From assembly GCA_030614005.1 (NCBI GenBank), contig JAUWKS010000006.1, positions 1 to 64,000 on the forward strand: 64,000 nt of DNA, given 5' to 3'. This document shows positions 35,803 through 44,131 of this stretch, piece after piece. Positions within the stretch are counted from its first letter, which is position 1, and each line of letters begins with the position of its first letter. Both the position numbers and the translations under genes were made by a program. The stretch is from Candidatus Heimdallarchaeota archaeon (GTDB lineage Archaea > Asgardarchaeota > Heimdallarchaeia > JABLTI01). Under the pieces are notes generated by a model, which was not told the origin of the DNA, did no database searches, and saw nothing but the letters and a program-made list of their open reading frames with translations.

Positions 35803-36939
35803 ATGACTGTCCCTTTTGTACAAGCAATTCCAAGTATTTTAGCTATTCTCTTTTGTTTGATAATATTAATCCTATTATGTTTGAATTATATTTTGAATAG
35901 ATTTCTTCCAACATTATTGTTTATAATATTCTTTGTTGGAATACTTCTTTGGTCCATAACGAAACTTGTTAGTGTTTTACTTCCCGAAACAACTAGCGTC
36001 GTTTTCGTATTCTATTGGAAAATAGGTTCACTAACAATTTTGATATTATCGTTACTTGTTATAACCTTCTTCAGAGACCTCTTAACATATTCTACACTTT
36101 CTTACCCCTCAGTAATTACCTCTTTCTTTGCAGGAATAACTATTGCAGCACTTTGGTGGGGTGATTTTGTGCAAGTAAACTTTGATCAAATCAGTGGATG
36201 GAATACTGATTACGAACCTACTTGGTTTTTAGTTATACTCTTAGTTTATCTTGCAATTGTGTATATATTCATGTTTAGTTTGTTGATAGGTGGATTAGTC
36301 AAAGCTACTGTTAAGAAACAGAAGGTTCAAATCTCATTAATAATTACTGGATTAGCTATTGCCTCCATTGGAGGTACAGTACTTAATTATGTGTTAAATT
36401 TAGCTTTGCCAAATTTAGGTGATATGGACTTAATTTTTGTTGTAGTAGGATTTGCTATAGTTGCTGCTGCGTATCTTAGATCTCCAATTCAAATCTATTT
36501 CGCCCCTGTAGTTGCTCATCGTTTAATTGTAATAAATAATCATGGATTACCACTTCTCTCTCATGATTTTTGTGAATCTGAAGAGAATGCACTAACAATG
36601 GATTCCACTCTTATTAGTGGAGCATTATCAGGTGTTGTTAATATTCTCAAGGAAACTCTCTCAAGTGAATCAATACCCAACCTTATCCATCTAGACGATC
36701 GAGTATTACTCATTGAAACTTCTGAATCAGCTCTTTATGCATTAATTGTTGATGATGATTCAATGGTATTGCGATCTGCTCTCAAAGATTTCTCAAAGGA
36801 ATTTGAAAAAGCTTTCAAAGAAGTGCTTAAAGATTGGAAAGGTTTAACAGATGTTTTTGATGCTGCTTACACCTTGATTACTGAAGACTTCTCATTCGTC
36901 TTATCAAGTAAACCCGCAACAAAAAACCCGATAAGATGA
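35803..36939 (+). CDS. seven-helix membrane protein with longin/roadblock-like C-terminal domain
   Basis: A 378-residue protein. Seven hydrophobic helices occupy about residues 8-240, with a polar loop (WGDFVQVNFDQISGWNTDYEP) between the fourth and fifth. The cytoplasmic tail from about 240 reads as strand (HRLIVINNHGLPLLSHDF), helix (LISGALSGVVNILKETL), two strands (RVLLIETSESALYALIVDD) and a long C-terminal helix. This is the order of longin/roadblock domains, which bind small GTPases. It is not a histidine kinase: no H-box or ATPase motifs. It may be a receptor that acts on a GTPase of the kind at 16475-17308, but no physical link is seen here. Confidence 0.65.
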   Translation: MTVPFVQAIPSILAILFCLIILILLCLNYILNRFLPTLLFIIFFVGILLWSITKLVSVLLPETTSVVFVFYWKIGSLTILILSLLVITFFRDLLTYSTLSYPSVITSFFAGITIAALWWGDFVQVNFDQISGWNTDYEPTWFLVILLVYLAIVYIFMFSLLIGGLVKATVKKQKVQISLIITGLAIASIGGTVLNYVLNLALPNLGDMDLIFVVVGFAIVAAAYLRSPIQIYFAPVVAHRLIVINNHGLPLLSHDFCESEENALTMDSTLISGALSGVVNILKETLSSESIPNLIHLDDRVLLIETSESALYALIVDDDSMVLRSALKDFSKEFEKAFKEVLKDWKGLTDVFDAAYTLITEDFSFVLSSKPATKNPIR

Positions 36940-36949
36940 TTTTTCTTCA

Positions 36950-36979
36950 TCAAACTCTTAGCTAAATGCGAGAGTTTGA
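36950..36979 (+). terminator. terminator hairpin of the 7TM-longin gene
   Basis: TCAAACTCT and AGAGTTTGA form a perfect 9-base stem with a 12-base loop, 10 bases after the stop. A run of seven T follows within 12 bases. Confidence 0.65.
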
Positions 36980-37144
36980 CTTTATGATTTTTTTATCTTT
37001 CCAATTGTATTCCGAAAAATGGTTTTTTTATTGTAATTTAAATCTTAATTATTAGTTAGATATAGTAAGATATTTATTTCAATTAATAACGCAAGTCATT
37101 ACGAACAAAAAAATACTCGCTATTGCGTGTTGAGTTTCGATTAA

Positions 37145-37171
37145 CATTCTATCCAAAAGATTTATAGAATG
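37145..37171. promoter_or_regulatory. inverted repeat enclosing the TATA box of the ribosomal operon
   Basis: CATTCTAT at 37145-37152 and ATAGAATG at 37164-37171 are perfect inverted arms around an 11-base spacer that ends at the TATA-like TTTATAG. A bound protein here would block transcription factors. It may be chance in AT-rich DNA. Confidence 0.35.
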
Positions 37172-37240
37172 ATGTTGGAGCTCGGAGTTCAGTAAATACA
37201 TAAGATTTAGTCCTAATTAAAAAACTAGAGGTATTTGTAA

Positions 37241-37699
37241 TTGTCTCAAGAATTTAAAAATTTCCAGCATTTAGTGCGAATTTCAAGCACCGATATTAAA
37301 GGAGATAAGCAAGTAGTTAATGGCTTAACCTATATTCGAGGTGTCGGTAACAGATTAGCAGATGTTGTCTTGAAAAAAGCAGGAATTCCACACAATGCAT
37401 TCATAGGTATGCTCACTGATGAGCAAATTAAGAAAATTAATGAAATAATCGCTGATCCAATCAAATTTGGCATTCCAGTCTGGTTTGTTAATCATGTTAA
37501 AGATCGTGTAAGTGGAAAGAACATTCATCTTGTCGGAAATGATTTAGCACTTTACGATAGAAATGATATTGATCGTTTGAAGAAATTAAGAACCTATCGT
37601 GGTATCAAGCATCAAGCTGGTCACAAAGTAAGAGGACAAAGAACCAAGAGCACCGGAAGAGGTGGACGATCCTTAGGCTTTGCTCGTAGGAAATTATAA
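37241..37699 (+). CDS. rps13: ribosomal protein uS13
   Basis: A small-subunit ribosomal protein of the head region, contacting 23S rRNA helix 38 and tRNAs. The 152-residue length is that of archaeal/eukaryotic S13/S18e. Diagnostic blocks: VNGLTYIRGVGNRLAD, IDRLKKLRTYRGIKHQAGHKVRGQRTK split around the conserved RTYRG, and the C-terminal Arg/Lys-rich tail. The start is a TTG with GAGGT upstream. First gene of the rps13-rps4-rps11 unit. Confidence 0.97.
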   Translation: MSQEFKNFQHLVRISSTDIKGDKQVVNGLTYIRGVGNRLADVVLKKAGIPHNAFIGMLTDEQIKKINEIIADPIKFGIPVWFVNHVKDRVSGKNIHLVGNDLALYDRNDIDRLKKLRTYRGIKHQAGHKVRGQRTKSTGRGGRSLGFARRKL

Positions 37700-37710
37700 G
37701 GTGAAAAACA

Positions 37711-38493
37711 ATGGGCGATCCAAAAAGAATTAGAAAGAAGTATAAAACTCCCCGTCAACCTTTCGAAAGACATCGTATTGATTCAGATTTAGCTCTTATC
37801 GGAAAATATGGTCTAAGAAATATGAAGGCCGTATGGAAACTGAATACTCTGTTAGCTAAATTTAGAAGCAACGCTAGACGACTTTTGAGTCTTGAAGAAG
37901 AGGACCGTAAAATTGGCGAGCGAGAATTAATTGGTAGATTACAACGATTAGGTTTATTGGAAACGAAAGCTACATTAGATGATGTTTTAAGCCTTAAGAT
38001 TGAAACTTTCCTTGAGAGAAGACTTCAAACAATGGTCTATAAAAAAGGTATGGCAACAACCCCACATCATTCGAGACAAATGATAGTTCATGGTCATATT
38101 CATATTGGTGATAAAGTAGCAAAATCTCCAAGTTATATTGTACCAGCCGCAGAAGAGAAGCTTCTCAGTTTTAATAAAAATTCTCCTCTGTCAAAGTCAA
38201 GTCATAAAGCATTACCAAGTAATGTTTTCAAATCTAAGAAAGCTCCTGCAGAGAAGAGAGATTCTAGACGTGGAGACAGACGTGGTGGTAGACCTGGTGG
38301 CAAACCTGGTGATAGAGGCGGACAAAGAAGACCTCAAAGAACTCCAGGACCATCTGCTACAAAAATAGTTGAAACAGAGAAAGCAGATATCGATGTAGTA
38401 AAAATTGCTATTGACGCCCCTGAAGCGGCAATCAAAAAGGAAGCCACTAAAGAGGTTAAAAAAGAGACCAAAAAAGAGGTCAAGAAAGAATAA
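37711..38493 (+). CDS. rps4: ribosomal protein uS4 with a long low-complexity tail
   Basis: A 16S-rRNA-binding protein that starts assembly of the 30S body. Residues 1-165 carry the archaeal S4 N-domain and the S4 RNA-binding domain (LERRLQTMVYKKG, and HHSRQMIVHGHIHIGDKV near 110-130). Archaeal S4 usually ends near residue 170-180. Here about 85 extra residues follow: an Arg/Gly-rich stretch with repeated RRGDRRGG and GGKPGDRGG units, then a segment ending in KEVKKE repeats. The tail is likely disordered and basic then mixed-charge. It sits 11 bases after rps13. Confidence 0.95.
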   Translation: MGDPKRIRKKYKTPRQPFERHRIDSDLALIGKYGLRNMKAVWKLNTLLAKFRSNARRLLSLEEEDRKIGERELIGRLQRLGLLETKATLDDVLSLKIETFLERRLQTMVYKKGMATTPHHSRQMIVHGHIHIGDKVAKSPSYIVPAAEEKLLSFNKNSPLSKSSHKALPSNVFKSKKAPAEKRDSRRGDRRGGRPGGKPGDRGGQRRPQRTPGPSATKIVETEKADIDVVKIAIDAPEAAIKKEATKEVKKETKKEVKKE

Positions 38494-38506
38494 GTAGGTG
38501 AATTAT

Positions 38507-38926
38507 GTGAGTACTGAAAAAGAACCCCCAAAAAAGAGAAGAGTTATCAGAACCGGAATTGTTCACATCTATTCTTCCTATAATGATACAATTATCACTG
38601 TAACTGATGTAACTGGAAGCGAAACAATTTCAAAGCGTTCTGGTGGTATGTATGTTAAAAGCGATAGATTTGAATCCTCACCATATGCAGCAATGAGAGC
38701 TGCTTATGACGCAGCAACAGCTGCAAAGGATAGAGGAATAACAAAAATTAATATCGCTGTACGAGCTCCAGGTGGAAATGGTCCCAGAACACCAGGTCCA
38801 GGTGCCCAAGCGGCAATTAGAGCTTTAGCTAGATCTGGTCTTAGAATTGGACGAATCGAGGAAGTTACTCCTATCGCCCACGATGGCACACGAAGAGCTG
38901 GTGGCAGAAGAGGTAGAAGAGTATAA
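38507..38926 (+). CDS. rps11: ribosomal protein uS11
   Basis: A 30S platform protein near the Shine-Dalgarno cleft. The 139-residue protein has the conserved [26 protein letters not shown] and the [20 protein letters not shown] region, plus a basic C-terminus ([12 protein letters not shown]). Two GTG codons are possible. The one at 38507 has an AGGTGA site five bases upstream and yields [12 protein letters not shown], so it is preferred to 38498. In most archaea rpoD, L18e and L13 follow uS11; here they do not. Confidence 0.96.
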   Translation: MSTEKEPPKKRRVIRTGIVHIYSSYNDTIITVTDVTGSETISKRSGGMYVKSDRFESSPYAAMRAAYDAATAAKDRGITKINIAVRAPGGNGPRTPGPGAQAAIRALARSGLRIGRIEEVTPIAHDGTRRAGGRRGRRV

Positions 38927-38947
38927 TCTATACGGAGCGAATAAACA

Positions 38948-39133
38948 ATGACTCAAACCTATTATACAATGCCAACTTGTTCATGCTGCAATAGAAAACT
39001 AGCTCCAGATGATGTGGGATCTGTAAAATTCAGATGCCCTGAATGTGGAGATGTAGTTCATATACGCTGTTCCTTCTGTAGACAAAAAGAAATCGGATAT
39101 ACTTGTCCAGCCTGCAATTTTGAAGGACCGTAA
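38948..39133 (+). CDS. small archaeal zinc-finger protein (HVO_2753/DUF1610-like)
   Basis: A 61-residue protein almost made of two zinc ribbons: CSCC near residue 11, CPEC near 30, CSFC near 42 and CPAC near 54. The pattern and length fit the archaeal small zinc-finger family thought to bind RNA. In many archaea it sits beside the aEF1-beta gene; here it ends the uS13-uS4-uS11 unit, 21 bases after uS11, while aEF1-beta is at 62856. Cotranscription suggests a role in translation. The family call is good, the function less sure. Confidence 0.85.
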   Translation: MTQTYYTMPTCSCCNRKLAPDDVGSVKFRCPECGDVVHIRCSFCRQKEIGYTCPACNFEGP

Positions 39134-39147
39134 AAATAGATAAAAGT

Positions 39148-39167
39148 GAGAGTAGATATTTACTCTC
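39148..39167 (+). terminator. terminator of the ribosomal protein operon
   Basis: GAGAGTA and TACTCTC form a perfect 7-base stem with a 6-base loop, 15 bases after the last stop, followed by a T-rich tract ending in five T. Confidence 0.6.
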
Positions 39168-39210
39168 TAAATATTTTCTTTTTAATACAAACTATACTTG
39201 AAAAATGAAA

Positions 39211-40374
39211 TTAGAGCTGATTTAAGCGTTTAATAGTTTCATCAATTTGATCAAGTGATAGCGAACCAAAACTTGCTCTAAGATAGCCTTCTCCAGAAGG
39301 ACCAAATTCTGATCCAGGTACAAGTGCTATTTTTTGTTTTTCAAATATAAGTTCACAAATATCCTTTGAATTTGTGAAATCTTTATGTTCAGTTACATTA
39401 GGAAATGCATAAAAACTTCCTTTCGGAGTACGGCAAGTGATTCCGTCAACACTATTGAATCCTGAAACAATTTTCTCCATTCGTTCTTTCAAGATGTTTC
39501 TTAAATTGTTAGTAAATTCATCTCCTTCTGGTGTATTGATGAATTCTCCTAAAGCACTTTGTTGAGCAGAAGGAGCATTTGCAACGATAAAACTATGCAT
39601 TTTAACAATTGGCGCAACTAGTTCTTTTGGTCCTGCGAGATATCCTATTCGCCATCCGGGAACACAGTAAGTTTTTGAAAAACTGTTAAGAAGAATGGTT
39701 CTTTCATAAGCACCGCTTATTTTGGGAACACGAATATGTGTATCATCAGTAAATATGCATCTTTCGTATACTTCATCGGAGAATATAATCAAATTATTAT
39801 CAACTGCTAAATCAATAATGGGTTTTAATTCTGACTCAGTCATTAACTCCCCAGTAGGATTGGATGGAAAATTAAGGATAATTGCTTTCGTTTTATCAGT
39901 AATATATTGGTCTAAATTAGAAGTATCGATTTTCAGATCTTCAGTTGGTTTTAACCAAATTGGTTTTCCCCCTGCAAGAGTCACCTGCCTTGGATATGTG
40001 AGAAAAGAAGGATCTGGTATTAATACCTCATCTCCCGATCCAATGTAAGCCATCAGTGAAGAAAATATTGCTTCACAACCACTTGCAGTTGCAAGGATAT
40101 CTGTTTTCGGATCATAATCTAGATTATACCAACGTTTATTCTGTTCGGCAATAGCTTCTCTGTATTTGTAGGTTCCTAAAGTTGGAGAGTAATAGTTATC
40201 ACCACCTTCCACAGCTTTTACAAGAGCTTGTATCAAACCATTTGGCGTAGGGATATTAGGTTGACCAATTCCGAGTGAGATAACACCAGGAATACCTTGA
40301 GCTCGTGCAAACATTGCACGAATACCTGAAGGCTTAATTTTAGTTAAACGATTAGCTATTTTCATTTCTGTCAT
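39211..40374 (-). CDS. class I/II PLP aminotransferase (aspartate-aminotransferase type)
   Basis: A fold-type I aminotransferase. From the ATG at 40374 the protein has 387 residues; the frame is open 34 codons farther upstream, but those residues are hydrophobic and unlike the family. Conserved parts: LGIGQPNIPTP near residue 30, YSPTLGTYKYREAIA, the PLP contacts NFPSNPTGELM and SDEVYERC, SFSKTYCVPGWRIGY with the PLP lysine, and the C-terminal Arg that binds the substrate carboxylate in LRASFGS. The preferred substrate (aspartate, alanine or aromatic) cannot be told. It is divergent from the FAH-family gene. Confidence 0.93.
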   Translation of the reverse strand: MTEMKIANRLTKIKPSGIRAMFARAQGIPGVISLGIGQPNIPTPNGLIQALVKAVEGGDNYYSPTLGTYKYREAIAEQNKRWYNLDYDPKTDILATASGCEAIFSSLMAYIGSGDEVLIPDPSFLTYPRQVTLAGGKPIWLKPTEDLKIDTSNLDQYITDKTKAIILNFPSNPTGELMTESELKPIIDLAVDNNLIIFSDEVYERCIFTDDTHIRVPKISGAYERTILLNSFSKTYCVPGWRIGYLAGPKELVAPIVKMHSFIVANAPSAQQSALGEFINTPEGDEFTNNLRNILKERMEKIVSGFNSVDGITCRTPKGSFYAFPNVTEHKDFTNSKDICELIFEKQKIALVPGSEFGPSGEGYLRASFGSLSLDQIDETIKRLNQL

Positions 40375-40543
40375 AATAAAAATCACATTTGAATATTTTA
40401 AAACAAGTTTTGATATTACAGATTGGTTTTGAGGGAATAAAAAGCATTCGATGAGCAAAACCCAAATAAAGTCCATACAATTACTTTTAATAAATCCCTA
40501 GTTTGGGTGATAAATTGCAAATTAGATTTGAGGTATAAAAAAA

Positions 40544-41476
40544 ATGAAAATTTTCTCATTTAAAACAAAGGATGGAGTTCCTCGGATAGGAACCTTTTGG
40601 CATGACAATTATGTAATCGATATTATAGCTGCAAGTGAAAAATTACCCAAAACGAAATTTGAGAAAGTTAGAGAAATGAAAGACTTAATTGAATTAGGCG
40701 AAAAGGGATTGAAAGATCTTCAAAAATTTATCACTGAACTTAAAGAGCTAAGTAAGAAAGACAAAGAAATATTTCAAGAAATTGAAAGCAATTCATTCTA
40801 TCCACTAGCTGAGATTAAGTTTCTTCCACCACTAAGAAACCCCCAAAAGATTATTTGTTTGGGAAGAAATTTTGCTGAACATGCAAAAGAGGGTGGAAAA
40901 GAGCCACCAAAGAATCCGATGATTTGGGGCAAGTTTAATTCAGCAATAATCGCGCATCAAGAGAATATTGTCTTACCAAAGATTTCTGAAACAGTAGACG
41001 TAGAAATAGAGCTCGTTGCCGTCCTTTCAAAGAGAGGAAAACACATTCCCGAAGAAGAAGCATTGAATTATGTTTTTGGTTATACAATTGGCAATGATGT
41101 TAGTGCAAGAGATTATCAATATTCAGATAAACAGTTTACCCGTTCAAAAACAATGGACACATTCGCTCCTCTTGGACCATGGATAGTCACTCGAGATGAA
41201 TTGCCAAATCCTCAAAATCTTGAAATGGAATTGACTGTAAACGGCAAAACGTGGCAAAAATCAAACACTAAAAAAATGATATTTACAGTAGCTTATATTA
41301 TCTCTTACCTATCAAAATCATTCACATTTGAGGCAGGAGACTTAATCTTTACTGGGACACCTTCAGGTGTAGGTCATTATCAAAAACCACCTTCGTATCT
41401 AAAAGAAGGAGATGTTGTGAAACTAACCATAGAAAAAGTAGGGACACTTGAAAATCCAGTAATAAAAGAAAATTAA
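40544..41476 (+). CDS. fumarylacetoacetate hydrolase family protein
   Basis: A 310-residue enzyme of the FAH superfamily, which hydrolyses, decarboxylates or hydrates small 2-keto acids with a divalent metal. Metal ligands are in VDVEIELVAVLSK (Glu and Glu, near residue 150) and NDVSARDYQ (Asp, near 185). KSMDTFAPLGPW-type and TGTPSGVGHYQKPPSYLKEGD blocks are also family marks. The N-terminal 95 residues form the small domain seen in many archaeal members. The gene is followed after 36 bases by an E2-like acyltransferase, probably in the same transcript. The substrate is unknown. Confidence 0.92.
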   Translation: MKIFSFKTKDGVPRIGTFWHDNYVIDIIAASEKLPKTKFEKVREMKDLIELGEKGLKDLQKFITELKELSKKDKEIFQEIESNSFYPLAEIKFLPPLRNPQKIICLGRNFAEHAKEGGKEPPKNPMIWGKFNSAIIAHQENIVLPKISETVDVEIELVAVLSKRGKHIPEEEALNYVFGYTIGNDVSARDYQYSDKQFTRSKTMDTFAPLGPWIVTRDELPNPQNLEMELTVNGKTWQKSNTKKMIFTVAYIISYLSKSFTFEAGDLIFTGTPSGVGHYQKPPSYLKEGDVVKLTIEKVGTLENPVIKEN

Positions 41477-41512
41477 GTTAAACTAAACTGAACTTAAAAG
41501 GAGAAAGAAGCT

Positions 41513-42448
41513 ATGCCTAGAAGACCTGATGCTGAACTAGTTAAAACATCCAAGTTCAATGAATTGATGTTTCATTTTATGCTAAAAAGAAATGAGAGTG
41601 CCATTTATTTCGATATCCAAGTGGACCTCACTCATACCTTTGAATTTCTCGAAGACTTCAATAAAAATCGAGATGAAAAAGAAAAATTGACCCTGTTTCA
41701 AATATTGCTTACAGCAGGGGCAAGAACTGTTGCTTTGAGACCAAAAGTGAACAGATTTGTTTCGGGACGTCGCTTATGGCAAAGAAATAAAATAATTTTT
41801 GGATTTGTCGTGAAGAAAGAGAAAACAGATGAAGGTGAAGAAGTTAATGCAATGATCGAGTTTGATCCATATGATACTTTGGATACTGTACAGAAAAGAG
41901 TTTCTGCAGCTATCCATGAAGCTCGATATGGTGTGAACCAAAATGAACAGGATGTCAAACTCATTGGTGCATTGCCAAGATGGATGATGAATCTCTTATT
42001 TAAGTATATAATGTGGAGTGATCAAAAAAACTTCCCCCCTTCTTCAGTAATAGAAACTACACCAATGTGGGTTACAGCATTTATTGCACATTTAGGTTCT
42101 ATAAATATGGATGCAGCATACCATCATCTCTTTGAAATAGGAAATGCTGGTTTATTTATCACCATCGGAAGAATTCGCAAAGCAGCTGTTGTAAATCAAG
42201 AAACAGAGGAAATAGAAATCAAGAAGGTAATGAATTGTCGAATAAGTATAGATGATCGTATTGCTGATGGAGCATATACCGGTCCTGCTGTTTACTTGTT
42301 AAAGGAATTGATTGAAAACCCTGAACCATTGGTTGATCCTCCTGAACTTACTCACGAACAATTAGATAAACTGATGCTTAAAAAATATAAGAAAGGACGA
42401 TTAGAGCGAGAAAAAGCAAGGAAAAAACAACGAAAAAAGAATAAATAA
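41513..42448 (+). CDS. 2-oxoacid dehydrogenase E2-like acyltransferase, catalytic His replaced
   Basis: A 311-residue protein related to the catalytic domain of E2 dihydrolipoyl acyltransferases and chloramphenicol acetyltransferase. It has no lipoyl domain or E1-binding domain. The typical elements are the trimer-forming helix and strand (TLFQILLTAGARTVALRPKVNRF) and a region corresponding to the active-site HxxxDG. There the sequence is ISIDDRIADGAYTGPAV, with Asp where the catalytic His should be. Acyl transfer by the usual mechanism is therefore doubtful. The tail is very basic (KKQRKKNK). It probably shares a transcript with the FAH-family gene. Confidence 0.75.
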   Translation: MPRRPDAELVKTSKFNELMFHFMLKRNESAIYFDIQVDLTHTFEFLEDFNKNRDEKEKLTLFQILLTAGARTVALRPKVNRFVSGRRLWQRNKIIFGFVVKKEKTDEGEEVNAMIEFDPYDTLDTVQKRVSAAIHEARYGVNQNEQDVKLIGALPRWMMNLLFKYIMWSDQKNFPPSSVIETTPMWVTAFIAHLGSINMDAAYHHLFEIGNAGLFITIGRIRKAAVVNQETEEIEIKKVMNCRISIDDRIADGAYTGPAVYLLKELIENPEPLVDPPELTHEQLDKLMLKKYKKGRLEREKARKKQRKKNK

Positions 42449-42476
42449 ATGGGATTAAAATATTCCCATTTTTTTT
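42448..42476 (+). terminator. terminator after the FAH/E2-like pair
   Basis: AATGGGA at 42448-42454 and TCCCATT at 42464-42470 form a 7-base stem with a 9-base loop, followed at once by six more T. A textbook intrinsic terminator. Confidence 0.7.
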
Positions 42477-44070
42477 ACCAACCAATTGCACAACCATCTC
42501 TTCTTGGGTCTGATCCTCCAAAGAGAACATCGTTTTCATTATCAATTGCAATTGCTTGAGCTCCACCAAAGAACTGTCCAGGTTCAGCTTTTAATTGATG
42601 CCCTTTCATCAATAATTTACCTCGAGTAGCAATATCTATTCCATGTTCAAGGGCAACAGTATTATCATCAAAGTGAACAAATCGTGGTGCTTCAATAGCT
42701 TGTTGGACATTCATGCCAAATTCAACCATATTAAGGAAAATTTGCATTTGTCCTTGAGGTTGGACATCACCGCCCATACAACCAAAATTCAGCACAGGTA
42801 ATTCGTCTTTTGTAACCATTCCTGGAATAATTGTATTGAATGGGCGTTTACGAGGTTCGTAAACATTGAGATGGTTCTCTTCTAAGGAATACAAACTTCC
42901 ACGGTTTTGTAAACAAATACCAGTTCCTTCTACAACTAATCCAGAACCAAATCCATTGTATAAACTATTTATGAATGAGACAACATTTCTATCCTTGTCA
43001 ACAACGCTTAAGTAAACAGTATCACCAGAAGACCAATCTAAACCAGGGCTAACATTTTCAGCTGCTTTATTTAGATCAATTCTTGTTCGTTGTTTCTGGG
43101 AATAGTCCTCAGATAATAGTTCCTCAATAGGTAGTTTGTTAAAGCTTGGATCAGAAGCAAAAGTCCTAAGATCCGCCCAAGCAAGCTTCTTAGCTTCAAT
43201 AAGTAAATGTAAATATTGAGCTGAATTATGAATCATAGAATCTATTTCAAAACCTTTGACAATATTAAGTTCTAAGAGAGTAGCGATGCCTTGCCCATTT
43301 GGTGGATGCTGATAAACTTCATAATCTTTGTATTTTGAGCTAATAGGGTCTACCCATTCTGCTTCAAATGCAGCGAAATCATCCAAAGTGAAAAAACCAT
43401 CGTTTTTTGTTGTAAAATCAACTATTTTCTTAGCAATTCCACCCTGATAGAATTCCTCTGCTCCATCTTTAGCAATTGCTTTGAATGATTTTGCAATAGC
43501 CTTTGAATAGAAAACTTCGCCTACTCTTGGAGCACGACCATTGGGAAGATAATTCTTTGCTGTTGCGGGATGACTATTTAATTTTTCTTCTGCTCGATGC
43601 CAAGAAAATCCTACAAGCTCGCTTACTGGAAATCCGTTTTGAGCATAATAAATAGCTGGTTTTAGAACCTCTTTGAAAGTCATTGTACCAAATTTCTCAA
43701 GCGCTTTACTGAAACCACTAATAGCACCTGGTACACTAACTGAATAAATGCCTGTGTTGGGTATTTTATCAAAACCTTTTTCTTTGAAATGATCCAAAGT
43801 GAGGTTTTTAGGAGACCAGCCACTTCCATTTAAAGCATGAATTTTATCATCTTGTTTACTGTGAATAAGAGCAAACATATCTCCACCAATGCCACAGCTC
43901 ATAGGTTCTACTACATTTAAAGTAGTTGCAACAGCTACAGCAGCGTCAACTGCATTTCCTCCCTTCTTTAAAATATCAATACCTGCTTGAACCGCTAATG
44001 GTTGACTGGATGCAACCATACCATTTTGACTAATGATCATTGAACGGTTTGAGCCACGAATTTCAAACAT
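42475..44070 (-). CDS. ggt: gamma-glutamyltransferase family protein
   Basis: A 531-residue Ntn-hydrolase that cleaves itself and moves gamma-glutamyl groups from glutathione-like peptides. NAVDAAVAVATTLNVVEPMSCGIGGDMF is the N-terminal signature region, and PPNGQGIATLLELNIV is typical. The nucleophile should be the Thr in GDTVYLSVVDKDRN near residue 350, after which FINSLYNGFGSG follows. No signal peptide is present, so unlike bacterial periplasmic GGT it acts inside the cell. The archaeal cell is not expected to hold much glutathione, so the substrate may be another gamma-glutamyl compound. Confidence 0.9.
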   Translation of the reverse strand: MFEIRGSNRSMIISQNGMVASSQPLAVQAGIDILKKGGNAVDAAVAVATTLNVVEPMSCGIGGDMFALIHSKQDDKIHALNGSGWSPKNLTLDHFKEKGFDKIPNTGIYSVSVPGAISGFSKALEKFGTMTFKEVLKPAIYYAQNGFPVSELVGFSWHRAEEKLNSHPATAKNYLPNGRAPRVGEVFYSKAIAKSFKAIAKDGAEEFYQGGIAKKIVDFTTKNDGFFTLDDFAAFEAEWVDPISSKYKDYEVYQHPPNGQGIATLLELNIVKGFEIDSMIHNSAQYLHLLIEAKKLAWADLRTFASDPSFNKLPIEELLSEDYSQKQRTRIDLNKAAENVSPGLDWSSGDTVYLSVVDKDRNVVSFINSLYNGFGSGLVVEGTGICLQNRGSLYSLEENHLNVYEPRKRPFNTIIPGMVTKDELPVLNFGCMGGDVQPQGQMQIFLNMVEFGMNVQQAIEAPRFVHFDDNTVALEHGIDIATRGKLLMKGHQLKAEPGQFFGGAQAIAIDNENDVLFGGSDPRRDGCAIGW

Positions 44071-44131
44071 TTTGAGTCCCTAACCATTTTTAGTCGTTTT
44101 ATTTTTATAGATATTGGTGAAATAATACATT

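Larger units (their letters stand above)
36940..37240. other. intergenic region before the ribosomal protein operon
   Basis: A 301-base gene-free stretch. It begins with a strong terminator hairpin (36950-36979). The rest is AT-rich. TTTATAG at 37161-37167 is a TATA candidate for the ribosomal operon, giving a leader of about 50 bases. A perfect 8-base inverted repeat (CATTCTAT/ATAGAATG, 37145-37171) encloses this box and could be an operator. GAGGT precedes the TTG start of uS13. Confidence 0.5.

Noticed and set aside
35803..36939. histidine kinase with 7TM sensor
   Set aside because: No H-box, N-box or G-box is seen after the helices; the tail is a small alpha/beta domain.
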